Source: CAVSIS01 sp963814875
Lineage (GTDB): Bacteria > Acidobacteriota > Thermoanaerobaculia > Thermoanaerobaculales > Sulfomarinibacteraceae
Length of the DNA stretch: 64,000 bases
Assembly (NCBI GenBank): GCA_963814875.1
Contig: CAWFFJ010000017.1
Span: 1-64,000 of the forward strand
Reading direction: 5' to 3'
In this document: positions 50,864-59,855 of the stretch, piece after piece
Layout of the letters: the number at the start of each line of letters is the position of its first letter
How positions within the stretch are numbered: the stretch's first letter is position 1
The notes under the pieces: generated by a model
Databases searched by the model: none
Seen by the model: only the letters and a program-made list of their open reading frames with translations
Told to the model about the DNA's origin: nothing
Made by a program: the position numbers and the translations under genes

Positions 50864-52660
50864 TCACGATCCGCCCAGCGCCGGCGGCTGGAGGTCGAGA
50901 GACTCACCCGACCTACCGCCGGCGATGGTGGTCAGCCATCGATCGAGCATGAGCAGGGTCCAGATCTGCTCGCTGCCGAAAGTGGCGCGCCGCGGCCGGC
51001 GGATGATGCGGGCGTCCGAGAGCCGGTCGAGTGCGGCCTCCAGCAGCCCCGGCCGTTGGGTGATCCAGCGCCGAAGCGGCAGGTTGAAGCCGCTCTTGGG
51101 CCGGTCGAGGTGGCCCGGTGGCAGCCTCGGCGTCATCAGCCGGCGCAGGATGAGCTTGCCCAACCGGCCGTCGGGCGAGCGCAGGAGGTCCGGGTGCAGC
51201 GAGAGCGCGAGCTCGACCACCCGGTGATCGAGCAGCGGCGGCCGGACCTCGAGCGAGTGGGCCATGCTGGTGCGGTCGACCTTGGTCAGGATGCCCCCCG
51301 GGAGGGTGGTGTGGATGTCGAGCCACTGCATGGCTTTGCGCGGCTCCAGATCAGGTCTCCACGCGGCCCGGAAGGCCCACAGCGGATCCTCCCGGGCGGC
51401 GAGCAGGCGCGGGTGGAGCAGCGCGTGCTGCTGCGCCCCGGTGAACGGGCCGGAGAGCTCGGCGTAGCGCACCAGGCCGGCGGCGACCCGCCGCTGCAGG
51501 GAGCGGCCGGTGTGGCTCAGAGGCGGTGCCAGGGCGGCTGCGAACCGGGTCAAGGGACCGCCCTCCGAGCGCAGCTGCTTGCCGTGGCGCTGGTAGCCGA
51601 GGAAGAGCTCGTCGCCGCCCTCTCCGCTCAGGGCGACGGTCACATGGCGCCGGGCCAATCGTGCGACCTGCCAGTTGGACCACGCAGCGGTGTCGCCGAA
51701 GGGCTCGTCGAAGACCCCAGGCAGGGTCGTGAGAGTGGCCTCGAGATCGGTTGGGCCGACCCGTTCCTCGATGTGCTCGGTGTCGAAGTGCTTGGCGATC
51801 CGGCGCGCGGCCGGCGCCTCGTCGCGGTGGGCCGGCTCGGTGCCGAGGGTGAAGGTCCGCGGTCGGTCGAGGAACGAGACGGTGGTCGCGGAGTCGATGC
51901 CGCCGGACAGGAAGACCCCCACCGGGACGTCCGACTGGACGTGCTCGGGAATCACGCGACGGAGCAGCTCGTCGAGCTGCTCCGTCGCCTCGTCGGGGTT
52001 GAAGAGCACCTCGGACGAGACCGGCGTCCAGTATCGCTCGATCCGCGTGCGGCCGTCCTCCCACACCAGAGTGTGGGCCGGCGGGAGCTTGAAAATGCCC
52101 TTGAAGGCGGTCTCCGGGGCGGGGACGAACTTGTAGGTGAAGACGTCGGCGAGGGCCGCGTCGTTGACCTCGGGGACTCCGAGCTCGAGCAGAGCCTTGA
52201 GCTCGGAGGCGAAGGCCAACCCTTCTCCGACGGGGCGGTAGTAGAGCGGCTTGATGCCGAGCCGGTCGCGGGCGAGGAGCAGGCGGCGGCGGTGTTGGTC
52301 CCAGAGCGCGAAGGCGAACATTCCGGTCAGCGAGTTGACGCCGGCGTCCCCATCCCGCCGCAGGAGGTGGAGCACGACCTCCGAGTCGGTGGTCGACACG
52401 AAGGGACCTCCGAGTGAGCGGCGCAGCTCCAGGTAGTTGTAGACCTCGCCGTTGTAGCTCAGCACCAGCGGTCCCAACTCCATCGGCTGGCGCCCGGCCG
52501 GGGACAGGTCCAGGATCGCGAGCCGTGCGTGGCTGAGCTGCGCACCCTCCCCGACCCAGGTCGCCGAGGCGTCCGGCCCGCGGTGGGCGAGGCGTCGGAT
52601 CATCCTCTCGGCGGTCCCCGGGGCGACCTCGCACCCGATGACTCCGGCAATGCCGCACAT
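50864..52660 (-). CDS. asnB: Asparagine synthetase (glutamine-hydrolysing)
   Basis: A 598-residue AsnB-type enzyme. The glutaminase domain starts MCGIAGVIG, with nucleophile Cys2 after Met removal. The synthetase domain has the PP-loop FLSGGIDSATTVSFL, ALSGEGGDELFLGY and a VDRTSMAHSLEVRPPLLDH segment. Homologues in polysaccharide clusters often transfer amide nitrogen to sugar-like acceptors, and the adjacent glycosyltransferase-like gene fits that, but cellular asparagine synthesis is the default reading. Confidence 0.9.
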   Translation of the reverse strand: MCGIAGVIGCEVAPGTAERMIRRLAHRGPDASATWVGEGAQLSHARLAILDLSPAGRQPMELGPLVLSYNGEVYNYLELRRSLGGPFVSTTDSEVVLHLLRRDGDAGVNSLTGMFAFALWDQHRRRLLLARDRLGIKPLYYRPVGEGLAFASELKALLELGVPEVNDAALADVFTYKFVPAPETAFKGIFKLPPAHTLVWEDGRTRIERYWTPVSSEVLFNPDEATEQLDELLRRVIPEHVQSDVPVGVFLSGGIDSATTVSFLDRPRTFTLGTEPAHRDEAPAARRIAKHFDTEHIEERVGPTDLEATLTTLPGVFDEPFGDTAAWSNWQVARLARRHVTVALSGEGGDELFLGYQRHGKQLRSEGGPLTRFAAALAPPLSHTGRSLQRRVAAGLVRYAELSGPFTGAQQHALLHPRLLAAREDPLWAFRAAWRPDLEPRKAMQWLDIHTTLPGGILTKVDRTSMAHSLEVRPPLLDHRVVELALSLHPDLLRSPDGRLGKLILRRLMTPRLPPGHLDRPKSGFNLPLRRWITQRPGLLEAALDRLSDARIIRRPRRATFGSEQIWTLLMLDRWLTTIAGGRSGESLDLQPPALGGS

Positions 52661-52745
52661 GATGACGTGTGGTCATGGACCGTCCGCGGCGGGCGGCCCC
52701 GTCCGGATGCCATGTTCGCCGACCGCGCGGTCCTCGTCCAGTCGC

Positions 52746-52816
52746 GCGGCCACGCCGCGCGAGTGAGGAGTCAGGAGTGAAGAGTGAAGAGTAGGCGCGG
52801 AGCTTGCCTCCGCCCG
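52746..52816. repeat. Hairpin, heptamers and half composite repeat
   Basis: GCGCGGCC-ACG-CCGCGC hairpin (52744-52760) runs into AGTGAGG/AGTCAGG/AGTGAAG heptamers (52761-52792) and a degenerate left-half hairpin (52791-52816), followed by a short AGACGCT stretch to 52865. Confidence 0.75.
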
Positions 52817-52861
52817 TGTCGCGGGTCGAGCGTCACTTCGGGAAACTCACGACGCGAGACG

Positions 52862-53443
52862 CTACGCGGAGCCGACGGGCTGGGTGGTGTGGGCGCCGCT
52901 GTCCGCGGCCGCCGCATCGATGTCGAACCGAGTGGTGACCTCGGACAGCAGCCAGGGCAGGAAGGTCGGGAGCATCAGCTGACGCCAGCTGTCGAAGCGG
53001 CCGAGCTCTGGGATCAGCACGTCGCACCCGGGATCGGTGGCCGCGCCGAGCCCAACGGTGATCCGCGCGGCGATCGAGGTTCCGTGGAACATCGCACGAA
53101 GCTCGTTGACGCGCTCCAGGAGGGGACGTTCGGTCCCCAGTACGTGCCCGGCGTCGATGTCGGTGAAGAGCAGGAACAGGTGGCAGTCCTGGACCAGCGG
53201 GGCCGCGAACAGGGGCTCGAAGGCGTCGGCGCGAAACGCCAGGACCTCGAGACGGAGGCCGTTGCCGAGCTGCGCGGTCTCGTGCAGGATGTGGTAGCGC
53301 GGCAAGTCGTCCGCGTCCTCCGGTGCGCAACGGTCACGGCCGAGGATCGCTTCGACGCCTCGCGGTGAGCCCTGACGAATGTGACGGCCGGCCAGCCGAC
53401 ACGGTGTGAAGTCAGGCGGTTCGGACGCTCGCGGCGGTATCAT
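52862..53443 (-). CDS. Conserved-looking hypothetical protein
   Basis: A frame of about 194 residues that I do not recognise. Good coding features run from about residue 12: RLAGRHIRQG, YHILHETAQLGNGLRLEVLA, FTDIDAGHVLGTERPLL, MFHGTSIAARITVGLGAA, and a strongly hydrophobic LMLPTFLPWLLSEVTT near the end. No signal peptide or clear metal motif. The ATG at 53443 shares the CATG with the divergent cinA region, so the true start may lie inside. It is divergent from cinA. A residual signal of a GTPase or Ras-like fold is not strong enough to claim. Confidence 0.55.
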   Translation of the reverse strand: MIPPRASEPPDFTPCRLAGRHIRQGSPRGVEAILGRDRCAPEDADDLPRYHILHETAQLGNGLRLEVLAFRADAFEPLFAAPLVQDCHLFLLFTDIDAGHVLGTERPLLERVNELRAMFHGTSIAARITVGLGAATDPGCDVLIPELGRFDSWRQLMLPTFLPWLLSEVTTRFDIDAAAADSGAHTTQPVGSA

Positions 53444-53450
53444 GCGGGGT

Positions 53451-54692
53451 ATGCGCGTGCTGCGACATGCCGCCTGCGTTGCGGTCGGTTCCGAGCTCCT
53501 CGGAGACAGTAGAGTCGACACCAACTCGCTCAGCGTGACCGCGGCGCTCGCACGGATTGGGATCCGGGTCGTGGAGAAACGGGTCCTCGGTGACGACGTG
53601 CACGTCGTCGCGGCCGCGCTGGCCGAGCTCCTGGGCCGGGTCGACGTCGTGGTGATCACCGGCGGGCTCGGCCCCACCGCTGACGACATCACCCGCGAGG
53701 CGGTGGCCGCCGCAGTCGGCCGCTCGCTGCTGGTCGACCCCGACCTGGAGAGCAGGATCCGCGAGCGCTTCGCCGCGTTCGGTCGGAACATGCCGGCGAT
53801 CGCCTCGGCGATGGCGAGGGTCGTGGAGGGCTCCCGACCGTTGACCAACCTCACCGGATCGGCGCCCGGGCTGCTGCTCGAGGTTGACGGTCGCTTCCTG
53901 GTCGCCCTGCCCGGGGTTTCCTGGGAAATGCGAGAGATGCTCGAGCATGAGGTGGTACCAGAGCTCGCTCGGCGCACGGCGGGCGACACGCTGCTGCACA
54001 GGACGCTGGTGCTCGGCGGGGTCGTCGAGTCGGGAGTCGAGACCCGGGTGCGCCCCCTTTACGAACGTTTCGGACGGGAGGCGGTGACGATTCTCGCCGC
54101 CGTCGGCGTGGTGCGGCTGGTGCTGTCCGCCGAGGGCGCGCCTGCCGCCGCCGGGGCTCGACTCGACGAGATGGAGGACACGTTTCGCGCCGTTCTCGGA
54201 GAGGATGTGGCCGGGGTGGACGTGGACGGCCTCGCGCCGAGCGTGGTGGCGGCCCTGGCAGCCCGCGGCGCCACCGTCGCGACCGCGGAGTCCTGCACCG
54301 GCGGCCTTCTCGGCGGAGAGATCACCGCGGTGTCGGGGTCCTCGGCGGTGTTTCTCGGCGGTGTCGTGAGCTACTCGAATGAGGTCAAGGAGAGGCTGGT
54401 CGGCGTCCCACACGATCTGCTGCTGGTCCACGGAGCGGTTTCCGAGCCGGTCGCGTGCGCCATGGCCGATGGTGTGCGAGTCCGGCTCGGCGCCGATTGG
54501 GGTGTGGGCATCACCGGAATCGCCGGTCCCGCGGGAGGTACCGAGGACAAGCCGGTTGGGCTCGTCCACTGGGCTGTCGCCGGCCCGGAAGGCGTCGACG
54601 CGCGGCACGCGGTCTTCCCCGGCGATCGCGCTGCGGTCCGCCGCTGGAGCGTCAACTCGGCCCTCGACCTGCTGCGGCGCCGGCTGGGGTGA
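53451..54692 (+). CDS. cinA: CinA-like protein (nicotinamide-nucleotide amidohydrolase domain)
   Basis: A 413-residue protein with a MoaB/MoeA-like N-terminal domain (GSELLGDSRVDTNSLSV, ITGGLGPTADDITREA) and a C-terminal amidohydrolase domain (SVVAALAARGATVATAESCTGGLLGG and GITGIAGPAGGTEDKPVG). It removes the amide from NMN in pyridine nucleotide salvage and, in some bacteria, is linked to competence and recombination. Start at ATG 53451; 53442 is an alternative. It heads a unit with thpR, plsY and gpsA, whose genes overlap or sit a few bp apart. Confidence 0.92.
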   Translation: MRVLRHAACVAVGSELLGDSRVDTNSLSVTAALARIGIRVVEKRVLGDDVHVVAAALAELLGRVDVVVITGGLGPTADDITREAVAAAVGRSLLVDPDLESRIRERFAAFGRNMPAIASAMARVVEGSRPLTNLTGSAPGLLLEVDGRFLVALPGVSWEMREMLEHEVVPELARRTAGDTLLHRTLVLGGVVESGVETRVRPLYERFGREAVTILAAVGVVRLVLSAEGAPAAAGARLDEMEDTFRAVLGEDVAGVDVDGLAPSVVAALAARGATVATAESCTGGLLGGEITAVSGSSAVFLGGVVSYSNEVKERLVGVPHDLLLVHGAVSEPVACAMADGVRVRLGADWGVGITGIAGPAGGTEDKPVGLVHWAVAGPEGVDARHAVFPGDRAAVRRWSVNSALDLLRRRLG

Positions 54693-54695
54693 GCT

Positions 54696-55262
54696 GTGGA
54701 CAGTGCACTGGTCCGCGCATTCGTCGCCTTCGAGATCCCCGAGACGGTCCGCTCGGTGCTCGCGGACGGCATCGAGCGTCTCCGCTCCCGGCTGCCGCGG
54801 GCGCGTTGGGTGCGCAGCGAGGGTCTCCATTTGACCCTCAAGTTCCTCGGCGAGAGCGAGCGCGACCGCCTCGACCGGCTCGCCGCCGAGCTTCGCACCG
54901 GTCTTGCAGCCGCCGGGTCCGTGCACGTGGCGCTGGCTGGCGGCGGTTTCTTCCCCGGCCCCGCCAGGGCTCGGGTCGCGTGGGTGGGCGGCGCCGCCGA
55001 CGGCGCGCGCGAGGTCGCGGCCGCAGTCGAGGAGGAGGCGGCCGCCCTCGGCTGGGAGCGGGAGCGACGCGGGTGGTCGCTCCACTTGACGCTGGCGCGC
55101 CTCGACCGGCCGTGGCCCCCGCACGCCGTCGAGGAGTTCCTCGGCTACTGGGAGACGACCCGGCTGCCGGCCTTCGATTGCCGCGAAGCGGTGGTGGTGT
55201 CGAGCCGACTCGGGCCCGGCGGCGCGGTGTACACTCCGCTCGAAAGGGTGCCCCTGGAATGA
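54696..55262 (+). CDS. thpR: RNA 2',3'-cyclic phosphodiesterase
   Basis: A 188-residue 2H-phosphoesterase (LigT/ThpR family). The two HxTx motifs are HLTLKFLGE and HLTLARLDR. It hydrolyses 2',3'-cyclic phosphates in RNA. GTG 54696 starts 3 bp after the cinA stop, and its own stop overlaps the plsY ATG (ATGA). Confidence 0.9.
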   Translation: MDSALVRAFVAFEIPETVRSVLADGIERLRSRLPRARWVRSEGLHLTLKFLGESERDRLDRLAAELRTGLAAAGSVHVALAGGGFFPGPARARVAWVGGAADGAREVAAAVEEEAAALGWERERRGWSLHLTLARLDRPWPPHAVEEFLGYWETTRLPAFDCREAVVVSSRLGPGGAVYTPLERVPLE

Positions 55263-55876
55263 CTGGCGAGCTGGTATTCGGAGCTGGGGCCTACCTCCTC
55301 GGCTCGATCCCGTCGTCGCTGATCGTTGTCCGCCTGGCCACCGGCGCCGACGTGCGGACGCTCGGGTCGCGCAACGTCGGTACCACCAACGCTGTCCGTG
55401 CCGCCGGGATCCGCATCGGGATCCTGGTCGGCCTCATCGACGCCCTCAAGGGTGTGATCGCAGTACTCGCGATGCAGGCGTACAACCCAGCCAGCCGCTG
55501 GCTCGGCGCCGTCGCCGTGGCGGTTGTGGTGGGGCACTGCTTTCCGGTCTGGCTGAGATTCCGGGGCGGCAAGGGTGTTCTCGCCGCCGGAGGCGCGTTT
55601 CTCGTGCTGGCTCCCAAAGCGACGCTGGTCGCCCTCGCCCTCGCCCTGATCGCGCTGGCGGTGCGACGCATCGTCTCCCTGGCGTCCCTGGTGGGGGCTG
55701 CGGCGTTACCGATCTGCCTTCACCTCGTCGAGCACGCATTCCCCGCCGTCGTGTGGGCGGGTGTCATCGTCGCCCTGATCATCATCGGGCGTCACACCGG
55801 CAACCTGCGTCGGCTTGCCGCTGGGGTCGAACCGCGCATGGGGGAGAAGCACCCGAAGGACGGAGGTTCCGAATGA
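55259..55876 (+). CDS. plsY: Acyl-phosphate glycerol-3-phosphate acyltransferase
   Basis: Inner-membrane enzyme of 205 residues that acylates glycerol-3-phosphate from acyl-phosphate at the start of phospholipid synthesis. GSIPSSLIV, the SRNVGTTNAVRAAG block and FRGGKGVLAAGG are the catalytic and acyl-phosphate sites. At least five hydrophobic segments are visible. Starts inside the thpR stop and ends inside the gpsA start. Confidence 0.94.
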   Translation: MTGELVFGAGAYLLGSIPSSLIVVRLATGADVRTLGSRNVGTTNAVRAAGIRIGILVGLIDALKGVIAVLAMQAYNPASRWLGAVAVAVVVGHCFPVWLRFRGGKGVLAAGGAFLVLAPKATLVALALALIALAVRRIVSLASLVGAAALPICLHLVEHAFPAVVWAGVIVALIIIGRHTGNLRRLAAGVEPRMGEKHPKDGGSE

Positions 55877-56874
55877 GGCTGAGCGTCTTCGGTGCCGGAT
55901 CGTGGGGCTGCGCCATGTCCCACCAACTCGCCCGGCGGGGACACGAGGTCACGCTGTGGGCGCGCGAGCCCGAGGTGGTCGACGGCATCAACTCGACCCA
56001 CCACAACCCTCTGTTCCTGTCCGACCTCGAGCTCCACGCCGGAATTCGGGCGACCAACGATCTTGCCGAGGCGGCGACCGTCTCCGACGTCTGGGTGTGG
56101 GTGGTGCCGGTGCAGTTCAGCCGTGGCGTCATGAGCCGCGTCGGCAACTACCTCCGTGACGAGGTCGTGATGGTCTCGGCGTCCAAAGGCATCGAGACCG
56201 ACACCCTGAAGCGGATGGACGAGATGGCCTGGGAGGTGCTCGGGCTGCCGCCGCGACGCTTCTGTTGCCTGTCCGGACCGACCTTCGCCGCCGAGGTGGT
56301 CCGTGGAGACCCCTCGCTGGCGGTTCTGGCCTGCCCTGACCTCGCGCTCGCGGGCCGCCTTCAGGAGGAGTTCTCGGACCGCCACCTGCGGCTCTACGCC
56401 GGCCGCGACATGATCGGCGTCGAGCTCGCCGGGGCGCTCAAGAACGTCATCGCGATCGCCGCAGGGATCATCGACGGCCTCGGGCTCGGTACCAACACCC
56501 AGGCGGCGCTGATGACCCGCGGGCTGCACGAGATCACCCGGCTCGGAGTTGCTGTGGGTGCCAACGCCAAGACCTTTGCCGGCCTGGCCGGGATGGGCGA
56601 CCTTGTGCTGACCTGCACCGGGACGCTATCGCGCAACCGGCGGGTCGGGCAGCGGCTCGGTCAGGGCGAGAAGCTCGACGACATCCTGGCCTCCAGCCGG
56701 GAGGTCGCCGAGGGCGTGCGCACGGCGCCGGCGGCGGCGCGACTGGCCGCGAAGATGGGCATCGAGATGCCGATCACCGAGGCGGTGACCCGCCTGCTCG
56801 CCGGCGACGCCGACCCGCGCCAGATGCTGACGGAGCTGATGCTTCGAGAGCTCAAGGAAGAGGCCAAGCTCTGA
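55873..56874 (+). CDS. gpsA: Glycerol-3-phosphate dehydrogenase [NAD(P)+]
   Basis: Cytoplasmic enzyme of 333 residues making sn-glycerol-3-phosphate for lipid synthesis. The GAGSWGCA NAD-binding turn, STHHNPLFLSDLEL, the KGIETDT motif, and the catalytic GALKNVIAIAAGI are all present. ATG overlaps the plsY stop (ATGA), so substrate and acyltransferase are made together. Confidence 0.95.
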   Translation: MRLSVFGAGSWGCAMSHQLARRGHEVTLWAREPEVVDGINSTHHNPLFLSDLELHAGIRATNDLAEAATVSDVWVWVVPVQFSRGVMSRVGNYLRDEVVMVSASKGIETDTLKRMDEMAWEVLGLPPRRFCCLSGPTFAAEVVRGDPSLAVLACPDLALAGRLQEEFSDRHLRLYAGRDMIGVELAGALKNVIAIAAGIIDGLGLGTNTQAALMTRGLHEITRLGVAVGANAKTFAGLAGMGDLVLTCTGTLSRNRRVGQRLGQGEKLDDILASSREVAEGVRTAPAAARLAAKMGIEMPITEAVTRLLAGDADPRQMLTELMLRELKEEAKL

Positions 56875-56928
56875 GGGCCGCGGTGCTCCCGCGACGTGAC
56901 GTGGTGAGATATGCAGGTTGGAGGCTCC

Positions 56929-57891
56929 ATGGGACCGTGGCTGTGGGTCGTGTTCGGCGTTGTGGTCGCGGCGGCGCTCACCCTCGACCTGACGGTGTTC
57001 CACCGCTCGGCGGCGCGCGATTCGCTGCGCACGGCGGTCGCGTGGAGCGCATTCTGGATCGGCCTCGGTCTCGCCTTCGGGCTGCTCGTCGGCTTCGCCC
57101 GGGGGCGCGACGCCGCCTTCGCCTACCTCACCGCGTTCCTGGTCGAGAAGGCGTTGTCGGTCGACAACCTGTTCGTCTTCTTCGCGCTCTTCTCCTACTT
57201 CGGTGTCGAACCGCGGTACCAGCACCGGGTGCTGTTCTGGGGCATCCTGGGTGCGATCGCGACCCGCGGGGTCTTCATCTTCGCCGGTGTGGCGCTGCTC
57301 GAGTCCTTCCACTGGCTGGTGTGGGTGCTCGGCGCGCTGCTCATAGCGACCGGCGCCAAGCTCGCCGTCGGCGACGGCGAGGACGTCCACCCCGAGCGCA
57401 ACGCCGTGGTGCGGGCAGCGAGCCGATGGCTACCGATCGCTCCCGGCCCCTCCGAGGGTCGCTTCACCCGTCGGGTCGACGGCCTGCTCCGCTTCACCCC
57501 GCTGGCCCTGGTCCTGGTCGCGGTGGAGAGCACGGACGTGATGTTCGCGGTCGACTCGGTACCGGCCGTGCTCGCGATCAGTCGCGACGTCCTTGTCGTC
57601 TACTCCTCCAACATCTTCGCCATTCTCGGCCTCAGGGCGCTTTACTTCGTGCTCGCGGGTGCGCTCCAGAATCTGCGCTACCTGCGTCCGGCGCTGGCGC
57701 TGATCCTGGTGCTGATCGGCGTCAAGATGCTGCTCGCCGAGGTCTTCGACGTGCCGACCGTGTGGTCGCTGGCCACGGTCGCGGGAATCCTGGCGGTCGC
57801 GACGATCGCGTCGCTACTCAACCCCGAGACCGAGTCGGAGGATCCGGGTGAGGAGGTGAGGAGGCAAGGAGGTAAGAAGGTAAGAAGATGA
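56929..57891 (+). CDS. TerC/Alx family membrane protein
   Basis: Integral membrane protein of about 320 residues. Family features are EKALSVDNLFVFFALFSYF, ESTDVMFAVDSVPAVLAIS, and about 8 hydrophobic segments. Alx-type members are linked to manganese and pH response. Start at ATG 56929 with TTGGAGG upstream. The last 14 or so codons (GEEVRRQGGKKVRR) are made from an octamer array that reads through the original gene end. Confidence 0.9.
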   Translation: MGPWLWVVFGVVVAAALTLDLTVFHRSAARDSLRTAVAWSAFWIGLGLAFGLLVGFARGRDAAFAYLTAFLVEKALSVDNLFVFFALFSYFGVEPRYQHRVLFWGILGAIATRGVFIFAGVALLESFHWLVWVLGALLIATGAKLAVGDGEDVHPERNAVVRAASRWLPIAPGPSEGRFTRRVDGLLRFTPLALVLVAVESTDVMFAVDSVPAVLAISRDVLVVYSSNIFAILGLRALYFVLAGALQNLRYLRPALALILVLIGVKMLLAEVFDVPTVWSLATVAGILAVATIASLLNPETESEDPGEEVRRQGGKKVRR

Positions 57892-57950
57892 GGAGGGGCA
57901 GGGTCGCCTGAGCCCGGACTCCTTACTCCTGACTCTTCACTCTTCACCCC
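57847..57950. repeat. Octamer array and reverse heptamers
   Basis: AGGTGAGG/AGGCAAGG/AGGTAAGA units (57847-57896) form the 3' end of the TerC gene, followed by reverse-oriented ACTCCTG/ACTCTTC heptamers (57914-57950), just before the convergent ferredoxin gene. Confidence 0.75.
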
Positions 57951-57969
57951 GTGTCGCCGGCGGCTCGGC

Positions 57970-58581
57970 TCACCCGCCGAGCATCTCGCTCTTCGGGATC
58001 CTGAGGCCGGGCACCAGCTTGCGCTCGGCGATCACGACGATCGCGGGCGGGTCTTCCGGACAGGCGTGCTCGCACAGCCCGCAGCCGGTGCACGAGCTCG
58101 GCGAGACCAGAGGCCGGCCGCCGATCATCATGATGGCCTGGTGGGGGTAGGGGCAGGCGCGCAGACAGCGGTCACAGGCCTGACCCGAGAAGGTCACGCA
58201 GCGGCGGGGATCGACGCGAGCGATCCCGAGTCGCACCTTGGCCGGACCGCCAGGATCGGCCAGCGCCCCCTCGGGGCAGGCCGTGATGCACGGCAGACTG
58301 TCACACAGCACACACGCCGTGAGCGACGGCACGACTGCTGGGAGCTTGCGCTTGCCGTCGGCGTCGTCGAGCATCACGATCGCTTTCACCGGGCACACCC
58401 CGACGCAGTCCCCACAGCCGGTGCATGTGTCCTCGAAGCGCTGGTCCGGGACCAGTGCGCCGGGCGGGCGGAGCGCCGTCGCGGGGTCAGGACGGTGCGG
58501 GCGGTGCACTGCTTCGCCCGCGCCCCGGAGGGCGTCGAACCAGCCGGTGAAGAGCTCGCGGCGGGAGCGTCGACGGTCCAT
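57970..58581 (-). CDS. 4Fe-4S ferredoxin-type protein with four cluster motifs
   Basis: A 203-residue iron-sulfur protein with four Cys-rich motifs: CTGCGDCVGVCP, CVLCDSLPCITACP, CDRCLRACPYP (preceded by CVTFSGQ), and CTGCGLCEHACP. It resembles NapF/NapG or MauM-type ferredoxins. An Arg-rich start (MDRRRSRRELFTGWF) is not a clear Tat or Sec signal. It begins 2 bp after thiI ends, so the two may be co-transcribed. It could supply electrons to an oxidoreductase; partner unknown. Confidence 0.85.
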   Translation of the reverse strand: MDRRRSRRELFTGWFDALRGAGEAVHRPHRPDPATALRPPGALVPDQRFEDTCTGCGDCVGVCPVKAIVMLDDADGKRKLPAVVPSLTACVLCDSLPCITACPEGALADPGGPAKVRLGIARVDPRRCVTFSGQACDRCLRACPYPHQAIMMIGGRPLVSPSSCTGCGLCEHACPEDPPAIVVIAERKLVPGLRIPKSEMLGG

Positions 58582-58583
58582 GC

Positions 58584-59795
58584 TCAGGCTCCGGCCCCGG
58601 CGGGGAGCGGGATGTCGTCCCAGGGTGCGAGCTCCGCGACCCGCCGGAACACGCTCGCACGCAGCGCCTCGCGGACCAGTCCGTCGACATCGAGCTCTGC
58701 CTCCGCTGCATTGAGCTCACGGTGGTCGGAACGGGTCGCCGGATGCTCGGGGACGTGGAGCGAGCAGCAGTCGATGTGGGGTCGGATCGAGATTTCGAAC
58801 GATCCGATCCGCCGTGCCTTCTCCACGATCTCGATCTTGTCCATGCCGATCAGCGGGCGCAGCACCGGCATCGGCGTGACGGCCTCCACGGCGCCCAGGT
58901 TTTCCACGGTCTGGGAGGCGACCTGGCCGAGCGAATCGCCGGTGACCAGGGCGCGGCACCGCCATCGCCGCGCGAACTTGTCGGCGAGGCGAAACATGAA
59001 CCGGCGGTAGAGCAACACCCGCAGCTCGGTTGGGCAGCGAGCGAGGATCTTCTCCTGGATCGGCAGAAGCGGCACCAGCGCGAGCCGGGCCGGGCCCTGG
59101 TAGCGGTCGAGCAGACGCACCAGCTCCTCGACCTTTTGGAGGCTCGCAGGGTCGGTCCGCGGCACTGAGTGGAAGTGGACGAAGTCGAGCCTGACGCCGC
59201 GCTTCATGATCATCCACGCCGCCACCGGCGAGTCGATCCCGCCGGACAGCAGGGCCAGCGCCTTGCCGCCGACGCCGAGCGGCATCCCGCCCGCGCCCCG
59301 GACGCTGTGCAGCCACATCCAGATGCCATTGATGTCGATCAGCAGCTGGACCGTGCGTTCGGGCGAGACCAGGTCCACCGGCCAGCCGGTTCGCGCCTGG
59401 ATGACCGCACCGATGCGGCGCTCGATGTCCGGCGAGGACATTGGGAAGCTCTTCTCCGAGCGGATGCAGCGGACCGCAAAGGACGCCGGCGGGAGGCCCT
59501 CGAGGCGGGTGTCGAGCGCAGCCTCGACGTCCTCGAGGGTCGCACCCACGTGCTCCGCCGGCATCACCGCGTGGAGCCCGAACACCGAGGCCATGCGGCG
59601 CGCGACCTCGCGGAAGGCAACCGGCTCGGCGAAACGGACCAGCACACGCCACGACGGGCGGTCGATTCTGGCCACCGGCAGGTCGGCGAGGGCGGTTCGC
59701 ACGTTGGCCGTGAGCTTGCTCTCGAACCAGCGCCGATTGCCGCCTTTGAGGCTGACCTCGTGGGTCGTTGCGAGGACGCGGGTGACCATTTCCAT
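58584..59795 (-). CDS. thiI: tRNA 4-thiouridine synthase ThiI (no rhodanese domain)
   Basis: A 403-residue enzyme that activates U8 of tRNA for sulfur insertion, also linked to thiazole synthesis in some bacteria. THEVSLKGGNRRWFE, a THUMP domain (about residues 60-165) and the PP-loop SGGIDSP (184-190) are clear. It ends after the AANH domain without a C-terminal rhodanese, so sulfur must come from another carrier, as in Bacillus-type ThiI with NifZ. ATG 59795 gives the standard start. Confidence 0.93.
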   Translation of the reverse strand: MEMVTRVLATTHEVSLKGGNRRWFESKLTANVRTALADLPVARIDRPSWRVLVRFAEPVAFREVARRMASVFGLHAVMPAEHVGATLEDVEAALDTRLEGLPPASFAVRCIRSEKSFPMSSPDIERRIGAVIQARTGWPVDLVSPERTVQLLIDINGIWMWLHSVRGAGGMPLGVGGKALALLSGGIDSPVAAWMIMKRGVRLDFVHFHSVPRTDPASLQKVEELVRLLDRYQGPARLALVPLLPIQEKILARCPTELRVLLYRRFMFRLADKFARRWRCRALVTGDSLGQVASQTVENLGAVEAVTPMPVLRPLIGMDKIEIVEKARRIGSFEISIRPHIDCCSLHVPEHPATRSDHRELNAAEAELDVDGLVREALRASVFRRVAELAPWDDIPLPAGAGA

Positions 59796-59855
59796 CGTCG
59801 GCAGGTTAGCGCGCATGCACGACCGCGTCACTCCGCGCGGCGGCGCATGCGGCGC

